Part shown: positions 1 to 7,167 of the stretch, piece after piece
Layout: each line of letters starts with the position of its first letter
How positions within the stretch are numbered: the stretch's first letter is position 1
Assembly (NCBI GenBank): GCA_018816735.1
Contig: JAHIVH010000132.1
Span: 124,001-188,000, forward strand
Length of the DNA stretch: 64,000 bases
Origin: Pseudomonadota bacterium
GTDB taxonomy: Bacteria > Desulfobacterota > Desulfobacteria > Desulfobacterales > JAHIVH01
Direction of reading: 5' to 3'
The notes under the pieces: model-generated
The model's database searches: none
What the model was told of the DNA's origin: nothing
Seen by the model: only the letters and a program-made list of their open reading frames with translations
Made by a program: the position numbers and the translations under genes

Positions 1-336
1 CTGGCCTTTCAGGCTTATGAGATTTTTTGCTTCTGCCTGCAGCTTTTTGCCATCCGCCAGTGATTTTTCAACAGCCTGGATCTCTTTCAATGTATTCTCG
101 TAGTATTGTTTTTCTTCTGTGAACCCAAACCCGCGCATTTCGTACATCACCCGGTTGGCGGCGCCTCTGAGAACATTTGCCATGCCGACTTCAGGCACAT
201 ATTCCTTGGCAAGGATGGTCGAATTTCTGGAAACGCTTTTCATGTTCCAGATGCTCATCGTTCCCAAAGCAGTTGCAATCAAAACCAGAATGCCAAACCC
301 CATGGCGATCTTTGTCCCTAGTTTCATGTTTTTCAT
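1..336 (-). CDS. Methyl-accepting chemotaxis protein, N-terminal fragment (runs off the left edge)
   Basis: About 112 codons are visible. The protein starts MKNMKLGTKIAMGFGILVLI, a short basic N-terminus followed by a transmembrane helix (about residues 8-28). After this comes a predicted helical periplasmic segment, as in four-helix-bundle chemoreceptor ligand domains. The ATG at 336 has a purine-rich Shine-Dalgarno (AGGGGG) just upstream. The signalling domain would lie left of the window, so the receptor class is inferred from the N-terminus only. A different membrane sensor, such as a histidine kinase with the same N-terminal type, is possible. Confidence 0.7.
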   Translation of the reverse strand, partial: MKNMKLGTKIAMGFGILVLIATALGTMSIWNMKSVSRNSTILAKEYVPEVGMANVLRGAANRVMYEMRGFGFTEEKQYYENTLKEIQAVEKSLADGKKLQAEAKNLISLKGQ

Positions 337-544
337 GCCTACCCCCTTTTTTTAAATGTTGTGATGGATTTAAACTATTTAATGTTTTCTTTGGAATTTG
401 AATGTTTGAACAATATTGCTTGAAGCATACTTCGTGCCATATTCTGTTTGGAGGATAATAAAAAAATATTTTGTTCTATTTCAAATTGTTATAGCCAATA
501 TAGGCTGGCCGTACATAATTGAAATCCGGGCGAGATGTCCAGAA

Positions 545-590
545 ACCGGGACAAATCCCGATTGTGGGATTCCCGGAATCGGGACAGGAA
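545..590. repeat. Nested inverted repeat (alternative hairpins) in intergenic DNA
   Basis: TCCCGATT (556-563) pairs with AATCGGGA (577-584), and the loop itself contains the palindrome GGGATTCCC. An upstream CGGGA (547-551) can instead pair with TCCCG (556-560), so two hairpins compete for the same strand. The element is much more GC-rich than the flanking A/T-rich DNA. It lies between the chemoreceptor start and the antiporter 3' end. It may be a REP-like repeat or a terminator for the minus-strand antiporter. There is no clear U-run. Confidence 0.4.
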
Positions 591-625
591 GCGGTTTTGG
601 GAATTAGCGGACCGTTTGCCGGATA

Positions 626-1978
626 TCAGGCTTTTGCTTCACCAACCTGGTGAAGGGCTTTTTTAAATAAAACAGGGCCGATAATCTGATTGATTGTGGT
701 TACGGCAAGAACGACCGTGATCAAAAATTTTCCAATTTCCGGGAACTGACGTCCGGCTAACTGGGCCAGACCAATGGCCACACCAGCCTGTGTAATGTAT
801 GCCATCCATGCTACTTGGTTATGAGTAACCGGGTCCTTGTTTATTCGGCCTGCGAGATAGGTGGATATAAAAATGCCGCATATCCTGAAAATTACATATA
901 GTACGGCCAAGGGCCAACAAAGTTTGAGCGCTTCAAGATTGAGGGTTGCACCAGCAAGGGAGAAGAACAGAATGTATATGGGCAATGCAATTTTATGAAG
1001 ACTTTCCATGAATATGGGGCCTGCCTTGCTGAAATTCTGAATGGTGAAACCTGTGCTGATGCAGATCAGAAGGGGTTCAAGGTGTATGGATATATGAAAA
1101 TAGGATTCCGAAAATCCGGAGAACCATAAGGACAGCTTTGTAATTCCAAAACCGAACAGAATAAGGAATACGATATTGTCTCGTCCAATTTTCAGGATAT
1201 AATGGGAGATGGCTTTTCCGAGCAGCATACCTATAAAAATGGCTGCCACTATTTCACCGAACAAGGCTAAAAATAAATTATAGTCAATGGCGCCATCGCC
1301 TGTAATTGTGATTTTGGTTATGGAAAGGGCGATGGTAAAAAAAATAATAATCAATACATCCTTGATGACGGTTACGCCCAGCACCATATCTGTGAAATTA
1401 CCGGATGCGTTTGTTTCATTTATAATGGCAATGGTGGATGCAGGTGATCTGGCGATGGCGATAACGCCTAAAAGTATCGCTAAAGCGGAAATCTGAACAG
1501 GCAAAAGTGCCTTTGTAAATGCAAAGTAGTCGCTTCCGAAACCTATAAAAAAATAGATGACTATAAAAATGATCGTCACCTGTAAGAAAATGTTGATAAA
1601 AATGGCATTTTTCCGGATTTTAAGAGAATTTAACTTGAGTTCGCCACCTGCGTTCATGGCAATGTAACTTAAAGCCAGATCATCGATGAATCGGAATTTT
1701 TGAAGCATGTCCGCGCTTAAAAATCCACTTAAAGAAGGGCCTGCGATAATGCCCGCAAAAATATAACCGGTGATCAATGGCAGGTTGAATATCTTTAACA
1801 CCCGGGAGAAGGCATAGGCAAACAGCAGAATAAACCCAAACGAAAAATTGATTAGCCCGGATTCCTGGTAATAGGACCGGATATCTACATGCCTCATAAA
1901 GACCGCAAAAAAGGTCAAGAGCACAAGGATGATAAAGTGCCGGATGACCTTTTGATTTTTTGAAATAAATCCGTTCAT
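626..1978 (-). CDS. Cation:proton antiporter (CPA2/KefB-type, Na+/H+ exchanger domain)
   Basis: This is a 450-residue polytopic inner-membrane protein with about 12 hydrophobic segments. It matches the Na+/H+ exchanger domain of the CPA2 family. Visible signatures are the early segment GYIFAGIIAGPSLSG and the NAGGELKL stretch after the third or fourth helix, which CPA2 proteins share. There is no C-terminal RCK/TrkA-N domain, so it is a stand-alone exchanger (usual CPA2 core about 380-450 residues). Ion specificity (Na+ or K+) cannot be read from the sequence. It is likely monocistronic. A weak AAGG lies about 10 bases before the ATG. Confidence 0.85.
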   Translation of the reverse strand: MNGFISKNQKVIRHFIILVLLTFFAVFMRHVDIRSYYQESGLINFSFGFILLFAYAFSRVLKIFNLPLITGYIFAGIIAGPSLSGFLSADMLQKFRFIDDLALSYIAMNAGGELKLNSLKIRKNAIFINIFLQVTIIFIVIYFFIGFGSDYFAFTKALLPVQISALAILLGVIAIARSPASTIAIINETNASGNFTDMVLGVTVIKDVLIIIFFTIALSITKITITGDGAIDYNLFLALFGEIVAAIFIGMLLGKAISHYILKIGRDNIVFLILFGFGITKLSLWFSGFSESYFHISIHLEPLLICISTGFTIQNFSKAGPIFMESLHKIALPIYILFFSLAGATLNLEALKLCWPLAVLYVIFRICGIFISTYLAGRINKDPVTHNQVAWMAYITQAGVAIGLAQLAGRQFPEIGKFLITVVLAVTTINQIIGPVLFKKALHQVGEAKA

Positions 1979-2012
1979 AGACTGGCAACCTTATCAGATA
2001 TGGTCTTCGTGT

Positions 2013-2211
2013 GTCAACCGGCAGGCTTTGGCAGTTAGCCTGACCAATCCCAGTGCCATCATGTTTTTTATTTCAGACAGGTTTGGTACTCGTTGGCAAC
2101 ACTGTTGCGCACGACCTTTCTAAGTGCCGGTATATTCGGTTTGTTGCCACTTGTCTATCTGGAATAGCACTTATTGGTTTTGGTGCAAAATTGGCCTTAG
2201 ATTATCTGTGA
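2013..2211 (+). pseudogene. Decayed LysE/RhtB-family exporter remnant
   Basis: Two short blocks in different frames recall the LysE/RhtB amino-acid exporter family. The first (2013-2078) reads VNRQALAVSLTNPSAIMFFIS; its NPSAIMFF resembles the family motif NPKAILFF. About 5 bases later, shifted one frame, the reading continues to a stop at 2209-2211 and ends LSGIALIGFGAKLALDYL, like the conserved family C-terminus (G-x-LIGLG-x-LAL). The roughly 60-residue stretch normally between them and the N-terminal half are missing. This indicates an internal deletion plus frameshift. Family assignment is from motif recognition only. Confidence 0.5.
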
Positions 2212-2484
2212 AAAGCCGAAAAAAGGGGTTTCTTCTGAAATTTCAAAGGGACCGATATCAGTTGAAACCGGTCAGCATTGAAACCAATATCAGGGTTTTG
2301 AGTGAGCCCATGGAAGATTATCAATGCGATTAAGTTATGATTATGAGTTTTGTAATGGTCTTCTCAGGTATTCTTGCGGGTATCCTGAACCCAATTGAAT
2401 TGACAATAAAAGCATAATGTATTACTGTTCGGGACTGTTTTACCACCGATATCCACACTAACCAGAATTATTGGAGAATAATCA
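2212..2484. other. Gene-free stretch between LysE remnant and MopE-like lipoprotein gene
   Basis: No convincing gene is present. A 26-codon hydrophobic ORF (2337-2417, MIMSFVMVFSGILAGIL...) lacks a ribosome binding site and may be further gene debris. The last 15 bases hold the Shine-Dalgarno (TTGGAGAAT) of the gene at 2485. No confident promoter was found. Confidence 0.4.
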
Positions 2485-4209
2485 ATGAAAAAAAATTCTG
2501 AGAATTGGGCTGTATATACTTTTATATTATTTGCGATTATTTCTGTTGCAGTTATGGCTTCCTGTTCAGGTGGCGGGGGAAGCAGCACAAAAAAACAGAC
2601 CTGGTATCAGGATGCAGATGGCGACGGCTACGGAAACATCAATCTGACAATAAAAAAAAAGTCACAACCCGACGGCTATGTCTCAGACAGCTCGGACTGT
2701 AATGATACTGACAATACGGTTTATCCGGGTGCGAGTGAAATCGCTGACGACGCCATAGACCAGGATTGTGACGGATTTGATTTGAAAACCTGGTATAAGG
2801 ACGCGGATAACGATACCTACGGCGATCCGGATGATTCAATCACAGCAAATACCCAACCCGCAGGTTATGTTTTAGATAAAACCGATTGCGATGATACCAA
2901 TTCGGCAATTAATCCGGGTGCGGTAGAAGACTATGGCGATGGCATTGATCAGGATTGTGACGGGTCAGACTTGAGAACATTTTATCGTGATGCAGATGCA
3001 GATGGATATGGCGATAAAAATGATACGATCCAGGGCATAAACCCGCCAGATGGCTATGTGGCAGACAATACGGATTGTAATGACAATGTTGCAGCGATTA
3101 ATCCGGGAGCCACGGAAATATGCGGCGATGGTACAGATCAGAATTGCAGCGGCGCTGATTTGAATTGCATACCCGTGGCTATTATTGATAAGCCTGTTAA
3201 TGGTACGTCTACTATCACAGGTAATACGATTCAATTTCAGGGCAGCGGCATTGATACCGGTGGAACGATATCATCTTATGAATGGGATTTTGGAGACGGT
3301 TCAACCAGTACGGAACAGAATCCTGATTATGCCTACTATACCCAAGGGACATTTGCCGTAACGCTTAAAGTGACAGATGACGACTCAGCTGTAAGTACAA
3401 ATAATGCCAGCATTAACATAACCATTCAATGGCCTGAACCGGAAACCAATATATTGGGAATGACGTTTAACTTTATCCCCAAAGGGACATTTGTCATGGG
3501 AAGTCCCGAAGATGAGTATGGGCGTATCAAAAATCTCAGCGATGGCACGGAGTATGTCAATGAAACCCAACATAATGTTACGATTTCAACGCCTTTTTAC
3601 ATGCAGACCACGGAAGTGACACAAAAGCAATGGCGAACGATAAAAGGAACCGATCCTTCGGTATTTTCAGAATGTGATAATTGTCCGGTTGAAAATGTCA
3701 CCTGGGACGATGTGGCAGACTATATTTCTATTATTAATACCATGGGAATGGGAACATATCGTCTGCCTACCGAGGCCGAATGGGAATATGCGGCCAGGGC
3801 GAGAACAACTACCGCTTATTCTAATGGAGATATTCTTGCGACTACCCAGTTTTGTTCGGAAGATACCAATCTCGATTTGATCGGGTGGTATTGTCAGAAT
3901 AGTGAAGATCGCCCCCAGATCGTTGCCCAGAAATTACCCAATGCCTGGGGACTTTATGACATGCATGGCAATATCCGCGAGTGGTGTAATGATTATTATG
4001 ATGGCATGGATTACGATAGCGCTGATGTCACTGACCCAACAGGACCTTCTTCAGGTTCATACCGGACGCTAAGAGGTGGAGATTGGGCCCACAGCGCACG
4101 AACATGCCGATCAGCGAACCGGGATGGACTTCCACCTGACTACTCGCCATCATCGGGCGCAATAGATTTTAGAGAAGTATTGGGGTTCAGGCTGGTTTTG
4201 GAAGACTGA
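2485..4209 (+). CDS. Lipoprotein with three MopE-type repeats, a PKD domain and a formylglycine-generating-enzyme-like domain
   Basis: The 574-residue protein begins with a lipoprotein signal (hydrophobic segment, then MASC with the lipidated Cys at 27, then a Gly-rich tether). Residues about 37-205 hold three roughly 52-residue repeats. Each has (W/F)Y-x-DAD-x-D-x-YGD, GYV-x-D-x-x-DC-(N/D)D and an NPGA-like turn followed by DQ(D/N)C. These match the MopE-type metal-binding repeat and are rich in Ca2+- or Cu-ligating Asp. A PKD domain follows (about 225-315, YEWDFGDG). The C-terminal 245 residues are an FGE-sulfatase/C-type-lectin-like domain (MGSP, RLPTEAEWEYAAR, LRGGDW, GFRLV). Only one Cys (TCRSANR) sits near the FGE active-site region instead of the usual pair, so oxidase activity is doubtful. 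A surface binding or adhesion role is inferred. Confidence 0.85.
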   Translation: MKKNSENWAVYTFILFAIISVAVMASCSGGGGSSTKKQTWYQDADGDGYGNINLTIKKKSQPDGYVSDSSDCNDTDNTVYPGASEIADDAIDQDCDGFDLKTWYKDADNDTYGDPDDSITANTQPAGYVLDKTDCDDTNSAINPGAVEDYGDGIDQDCDGSDLRTFYRDADADGYGDKNDTIQGINPPDGYVADNTDCNDNVAAINPGATEICGDGTDQNCSGADLNCIPVAIIDKPVNGTSTITGNTIQFQGSGIDTGGTISSYEWDFGDGSTSTEQNPDYAYYTQGTFAVTLKVTDDDSAVSTNNASINITIQWPEPETNILGMTFNFIPKGTFVMGSPEDEYGRIKNLSDGTEYVNETQHNVTISTPFYMQTTEVTQKQWRTIKGTDPSVFSECDNCPVENVTWDDVADYISIINTMGMGTYRLPTEAEWEYAARARTTTAYSNGDILATTQFCSEDTNLDLIGWYCQNSEDRPQIVAQKLPNAWGLYDMHGNIREWCNDYYDGMDYDSADVTDPTGPSSGSYRTLRGGDWAHSARTCRSANRDGLPPDYSPSSGAIDFREVLGFRLVLED

Positions 4210-4213
4210 TCCG

Positions 4214-4261
4214 GATGACCGGAAGTCAGAAGCGTCTTCTTTGACCTGACTTCCGGTCATC
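4214..4261. terminator. Perfect 16-bp hairpin between convergent genes
   Basis: GATGACCGGAAGTCAG (4214-4229) is exactly complementary to 4246-4261, with a 16-base loop. It lies directly after the stop of the plus-strand lipoprotein gene and before the 3' end of aroQ on the minus strand. It could therefore act as a shared terminator or mRNA 3' stabiliser. There is no strong U-run on either side, so intrinsic termination is uncertain. Confidence 0.55.
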
Positions 4262-4278
4262 GTATTGTGACTGTGTTA

Positions 4279-4728
4279 CTAAGAAGAAGAAAGAAAATTC
4301 ATCATGGCGTCTATTGCAAGCATATACCCATAGATACCAAACCCTGAAATCTGTCCCACCGCGATATCGGCAATCATGGACTTATGGCGGAACGTTTCTC
4401 TTTTGTAGATATTGCTCAGATGGATTTCAATAACGGGAATATTAACAGAAAGAATCGCATCCCTGATACCGATACTGGTATGGGTATATGCTCCGGGATT
4501 GATGATGATCCCTTTAATATTTCCGAAACATTCCTGAATTTTATCGATGATCGCACCTTCATGATTGGATTGGAAGGTTTGAACATCAAGGCCGTTTGAG
4601 GCGCCTTTCCCGGTTATATCCTTATTAATTTCATCAAGCGTGGCCCTGCCATATATTTCCGGTTCTCTTTTTCCCAGCATGTTCAGATTCGGCCCGTGAA
4701 TCACAAGTATTTTTTTTGCTTTTGCCAT
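4279..4728 (-). CDS. aroQ: Type II 3-dehydroquinate dehydratase
   Basis: This enzyme converts 3-dehydroquinate to 3-dehydroshikimate in the cytoplasmic shikimate pathway. Its 149 residues fit the type II dodecameric family (about 145-155). The motif HGPNLNMLGKREPEIYG (residues 11-27) carries the catalytic Arg and Tyr. It is followed by QSNHEG, NPGAYTHTS and EIHLSNI...RE-x-FRHKS. It is the last gene of a minus-strand run (PASTA protein, rpe, aroQ), 20 bases after rpe, so cotranscription is likely. The AGGAGAA sequence before the ATG supports the start. Confidence 0.97.
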   Translation of the reverse strand: MAKAKKILVIHGPNLNMLGKREPEIYGRATLDEINKDITGKGASNGLDVQTFQSNHEGAIIDKIQECFGNIKGIIINPGAYTHTSIGIRDAILSVNIPVIEIHLSNIYKRETFRHKSMIADIAVGQISGFGIYGYMLAIDAMMNFLSSS

Positions 4729-4748
4729 TTTTTTCTCCTGATCGGCGC

Positions 4749-5405
4749 TTATTTAATGATTCTTCCCCTGAATGCCGCAATTGTTTTCGCATAATCGTTG
4801 CTGCCAAATATCGATGAGCCTGCCACAAAGACGTCTGTTCCGGCATCAGATATTTCACCTATATTTTCAAGGCACACACCGCCATCAATCTGAATGAGCG
4901 TTCGCAGTTTTTTTTCATTAATTTGTGCGCTAAGCTGTCTCACTTTATCAAGGGAACTGGCAATGAAAGACTGACCGCCAAATCCCGGATTAACGCTCAT
5001 GAGTAGAATATAGTCGAGTTCTTCAAGAATCCAGTCAACCGTTGACAGGGAGGTTGCCGGATTGACAGCTACACCTGCTTTTTTACCGGTGCTTTTTATC
5101 AACTGAATGGTTCGGTGTAAATGTGGGCATGCTTCCACATGCACAGAAATATAATCCGCACCGGCATTGGCAAATTCAGGAATATAGCGATCTGGCGCAT
5201 CTATCATCAAATGAACATCCAGGGGTAGAGACGTTATTTTTTTGCACGCTTTCACAATAATGGGGCCATATGAAATGTTAGGCACAAAATGGCCATCCAT
5301 CACATCAATATGGATCCAGTCGCTGCCGGCTTTTTCCACAGCAGTCATGTCCTCGCCAAGTTTCGTAAAATCCGCAGATAGTATTGAAGGGGCAATCAGT
5401 TTCAT
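4749..5405 (-). CDS. rpe: Ribulose-phosphate 3-epimerase
   Basis: It interconverts ribulose 5-phosphate and xylulose 5-phosphate in the pentose phosphate pathway. The 218-residue TIM barrel shows the family signatures APSILSADF, HIDVMDGHFVPN (metal His/Asp), DVHLMI, SVNPGFGGQ, QIDGGV (metal Asp) and VAGSSIFG in the expected order. It lies 49 bases downstream of the PASTA gene and 20 upstream of aroQ on the same strand. GGAGAAA precedes the ATG. Confidence 0.97.
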   Translation of the reverse strand: MKLIAPSILSADFTKLGEDMTAVEKAGSDWIHIDVMDGHFVPNISYGPIIVKACKKITSLPLDVHLMIDAPDRYIPEFANAGADYISVHVEACPHLHRTIQLIKSTGKKAGVAVNPATSLSTVDWILEELDYILLMSVNPGFGGQSFIASSLDKVRQLSAQINEKKLRTLIQIDGGVCLENIGEISDAGTDVFVAGSSIFGSNDYAKTIAAFRGRIIK

Positions 5406-5454
5406 TCATTTTCTCCAGGTTATTAAAAAAGAATATGTGTAATATGTATCAACC

Positions 5455-6429
5455 TTACCATGAATCATACATTTCGGTTATGACAAGTTCATCATTCTCA
5501 TACAACAGAAGCGTGGCTTCTGTCTGGTTGGGAACTGAAACCCACAGTTCCTCATTGGGTTTTACGAATTGATCCAGAATGCAATACGATTGATTGTAGA
5601 TATTCAGGTCAATCCGGATATGTTTTTTCAAAAATCCAAAACCCGTTTTGTGCCGAAACAATTTGACGCCGTTTATGCTTTTCAGATCTATGGATTTATG
5701 TTTTGCGTCAGGTGTACGGTTAATCACAAGATCCACACGGGACTTCATTTTTACTGCATAACCGGCCAAAGGGTTCTGACGAACGACAACGTTTTGGGGG
5801 ACATCCGGCTTGTAGATCGAACTGATGTTGCCGGGGACAAGACCTTTCTGTTCAATCAAGAGAACCGCATCTTCGAGACGTATTCCTGTAAAATCAGGTT
5901 GGCTGTAAAAAACAGGCAAAGGGCCGGTGCTTATCAGCAGGTCTGCATTCATTTTTCGTTTCACCCGTGTGCCTGGAGCCGGGGATTGGGCTATAATCAT
6001 ATTTTCATCAACACTCTCATGACTGACCTTGGAAATCATATTCACGTTAAGATCATTTTCATCCAGGATAATTGTGGCCTGCTGAACGGATAATCCTTTA
6101 AGATTGGGCATGAGAATCTGTTCTTCACCTTTGGAAAATACGATTCGCACATCCCGGCCTTCCTTGATCATCGCGCCAGGCCCCGGATCTTGAGAAACGA
6201 CATGGTTTTTGGGAATGTCAATGCTGTATTCGGAACCTTTGACTTTAATATTCACGCCAAGATCGGTAAGAACCTCAAGGGCATATACAATATCCTTGCC
6301 GACCAGATCGGGTATCACAACGGTTTCTTCACCTTTGATGATAATGGAAAGGGTAAAGTATGCGCTGGTTCCTGCGACAATACAGAAAATAAATGCGTAA
6401 ATGGTTATCTTTAGTAGTTTAGAGATCAT
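5455..6429 (-). CDS. PASTA-domain membrane protein
   Basis: The 324-residue protein has an N-terminal transmembrane helix (about residues 8-29). Three PASTA repeats then face the periplasm (about 37-100, 104-170 and 175-242), each with the V-P-x-x-x-G-x-x-x-x-x-A pattern and a QDPGPG/QSPAPG/QNPLAG turn. A C-terminal domain of about 80 residues (residues 250-324, NEELWVSVPNQ...) is unassigned. PASTA domains bind peptidoglycan fragments in Ser/Thr kinases and PBPs, but no kinase or penicillin-binding domain is attached here. It heads the rpe-aroQ operon. Function is unknown; a cell-wall-associated role is inferred. Confidence 0.85.
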   Translation of the reverse strand: MISKLLKITIYAFIFCIVAGTSAYFTLSIIIKGEETVVIPDLVGKDIVYALEVLTDLGVNIKVKGSEYSIDIPKNHVVSQDPGPGAMIKEGRDVRIVFSKGEEQILMPNLKGLSVQQATIILDENDLNVNMISKVSHESVDENMIIAQSPAPGTRVKRKMNADLLISTGPLPVFYSQPDFTGIRLEDAVLLIEQKGLVPGNISSIYKPDVPQNVVVRQNPLAGYAVKMKSRVDLVINRTPDAKHKSIDLKSINGVKLFRHKTGFGFLKKHIRIDLNIYNQSYCILDQFVKPNEELWVSVPNQTEATLLLYENDELVITEMYDSW

Positions 6430-6850
6430 ATATATTCAAGTTAACGTTTTTTAAACGTCTCTATAAACCAAATTTCTGATAAAATCGATATAAAACAATA
6501 AAAGTTGTTTTCGCCAAATTTTCGCTTGACACGATTATTGTTTGATAATAGAGACACTCTATTTAAATTATATTAATTGCTTTCTAAAAGTTTCATGTGC
6601 CTGCTATTAATCAAACGCCTGATAACACCTATTGCTGAAGAGTAACCACGCACACTCCTGTCTGCATGACTTCAAAGAAACGTTTATCGCGGTAGCATGT
6701 TCAGATTAAAGATGGGATTGATTTTTTTATGAAAACTCGGAAAATTAAAGACAGGCGGATAATACCGATGATTTTTACATGACGCATTTTTTTATTCCGG
6801 CCGTATAGTATATATTTAGACTTGATACAATCGTGATGGGGGACAGATAA
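6430..6850. other. A/T-rich divergent intergenic region
   Basis: This 421-base region separates the minus-strand PASTA-rpe-aroQ operon from the plus-strand gene at 6851 and should hold promoters for both. A TTGACA occurs at 6526-6531, but the nearest -10-like sequence (TAATAG) is only 14 bases away, so it is not a convincing promoter. No open reading frame, tRNA or strong hairpin was recognised. Confidence 0.4.
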
Positions 6851-7066
6851 ATGGAAAAGCTCGAACTTATAAGAGAAATTTCAAAACGCACAAACACGAA
6901 TATCGATGAGGCAGAAATCGCACTGGACCAGGTCATCATAGAGCTTGCATCTCCAAAAATTTTGCCGAAACCGGGAAGAATTACCAGATTTATTAATGAC
7001 AATGCCTGTACAGATATATATATGGATGGAAACAGGGTTCCCATACCAGAAACACAGGAAAGATGA
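6851..7066 (+). CDS. Small protein resembling the N-terminal half of HU/IHF
   Basis: This is a 71-residue protein preceded by a strong Shine-Dalgarno (GGGGGA, 7 bases before the ATG). Its first 35 residues (MEKLELIREISKRTNTNIDEAE...) resemble the two N-terminal dimerisation helices of HU-family DNA-binding proteins. The rest (KPGRITRFI...) is too short for the HU beta-arm and is not family-like. It could be a small DNA-binding or regulatory protein. This similarity is a weak visual inference and the function is unknown. Confidence 0.6.
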   Translation: MEKLELIREISKRTNTNIDEAEIALDQVIIELASPKILPKPGRITRFINDNACTDIYMDGNRVPIPETQER

Positions 7067-7167
7067 TCTGTTCGTCTGATTGACAATTGTGCCTGAATTT
7101 GATGTTAACACTATCAAGGGACACGTCCTGTTCTTTTGTGCCCTTTTGTTGCATATTTGAGAGTTCC

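Noticed and set aside
106..401. Overlapping plus-strand ORFs
   Set aside because: They are antisense to the chemoreceptor N-terminus, which has a good start, ribosome site and membrane helix.
5569..6093. A 174-residue plus-strand ORF
   Set aside because: It is antisense to the PASTA protein, which has clear domain repeats.
7087..7167. N-terminal extension of the B12-radical SAM protein
   Set aside because: The 27 extra residues look non-native and the B12 domain starts at 7168.
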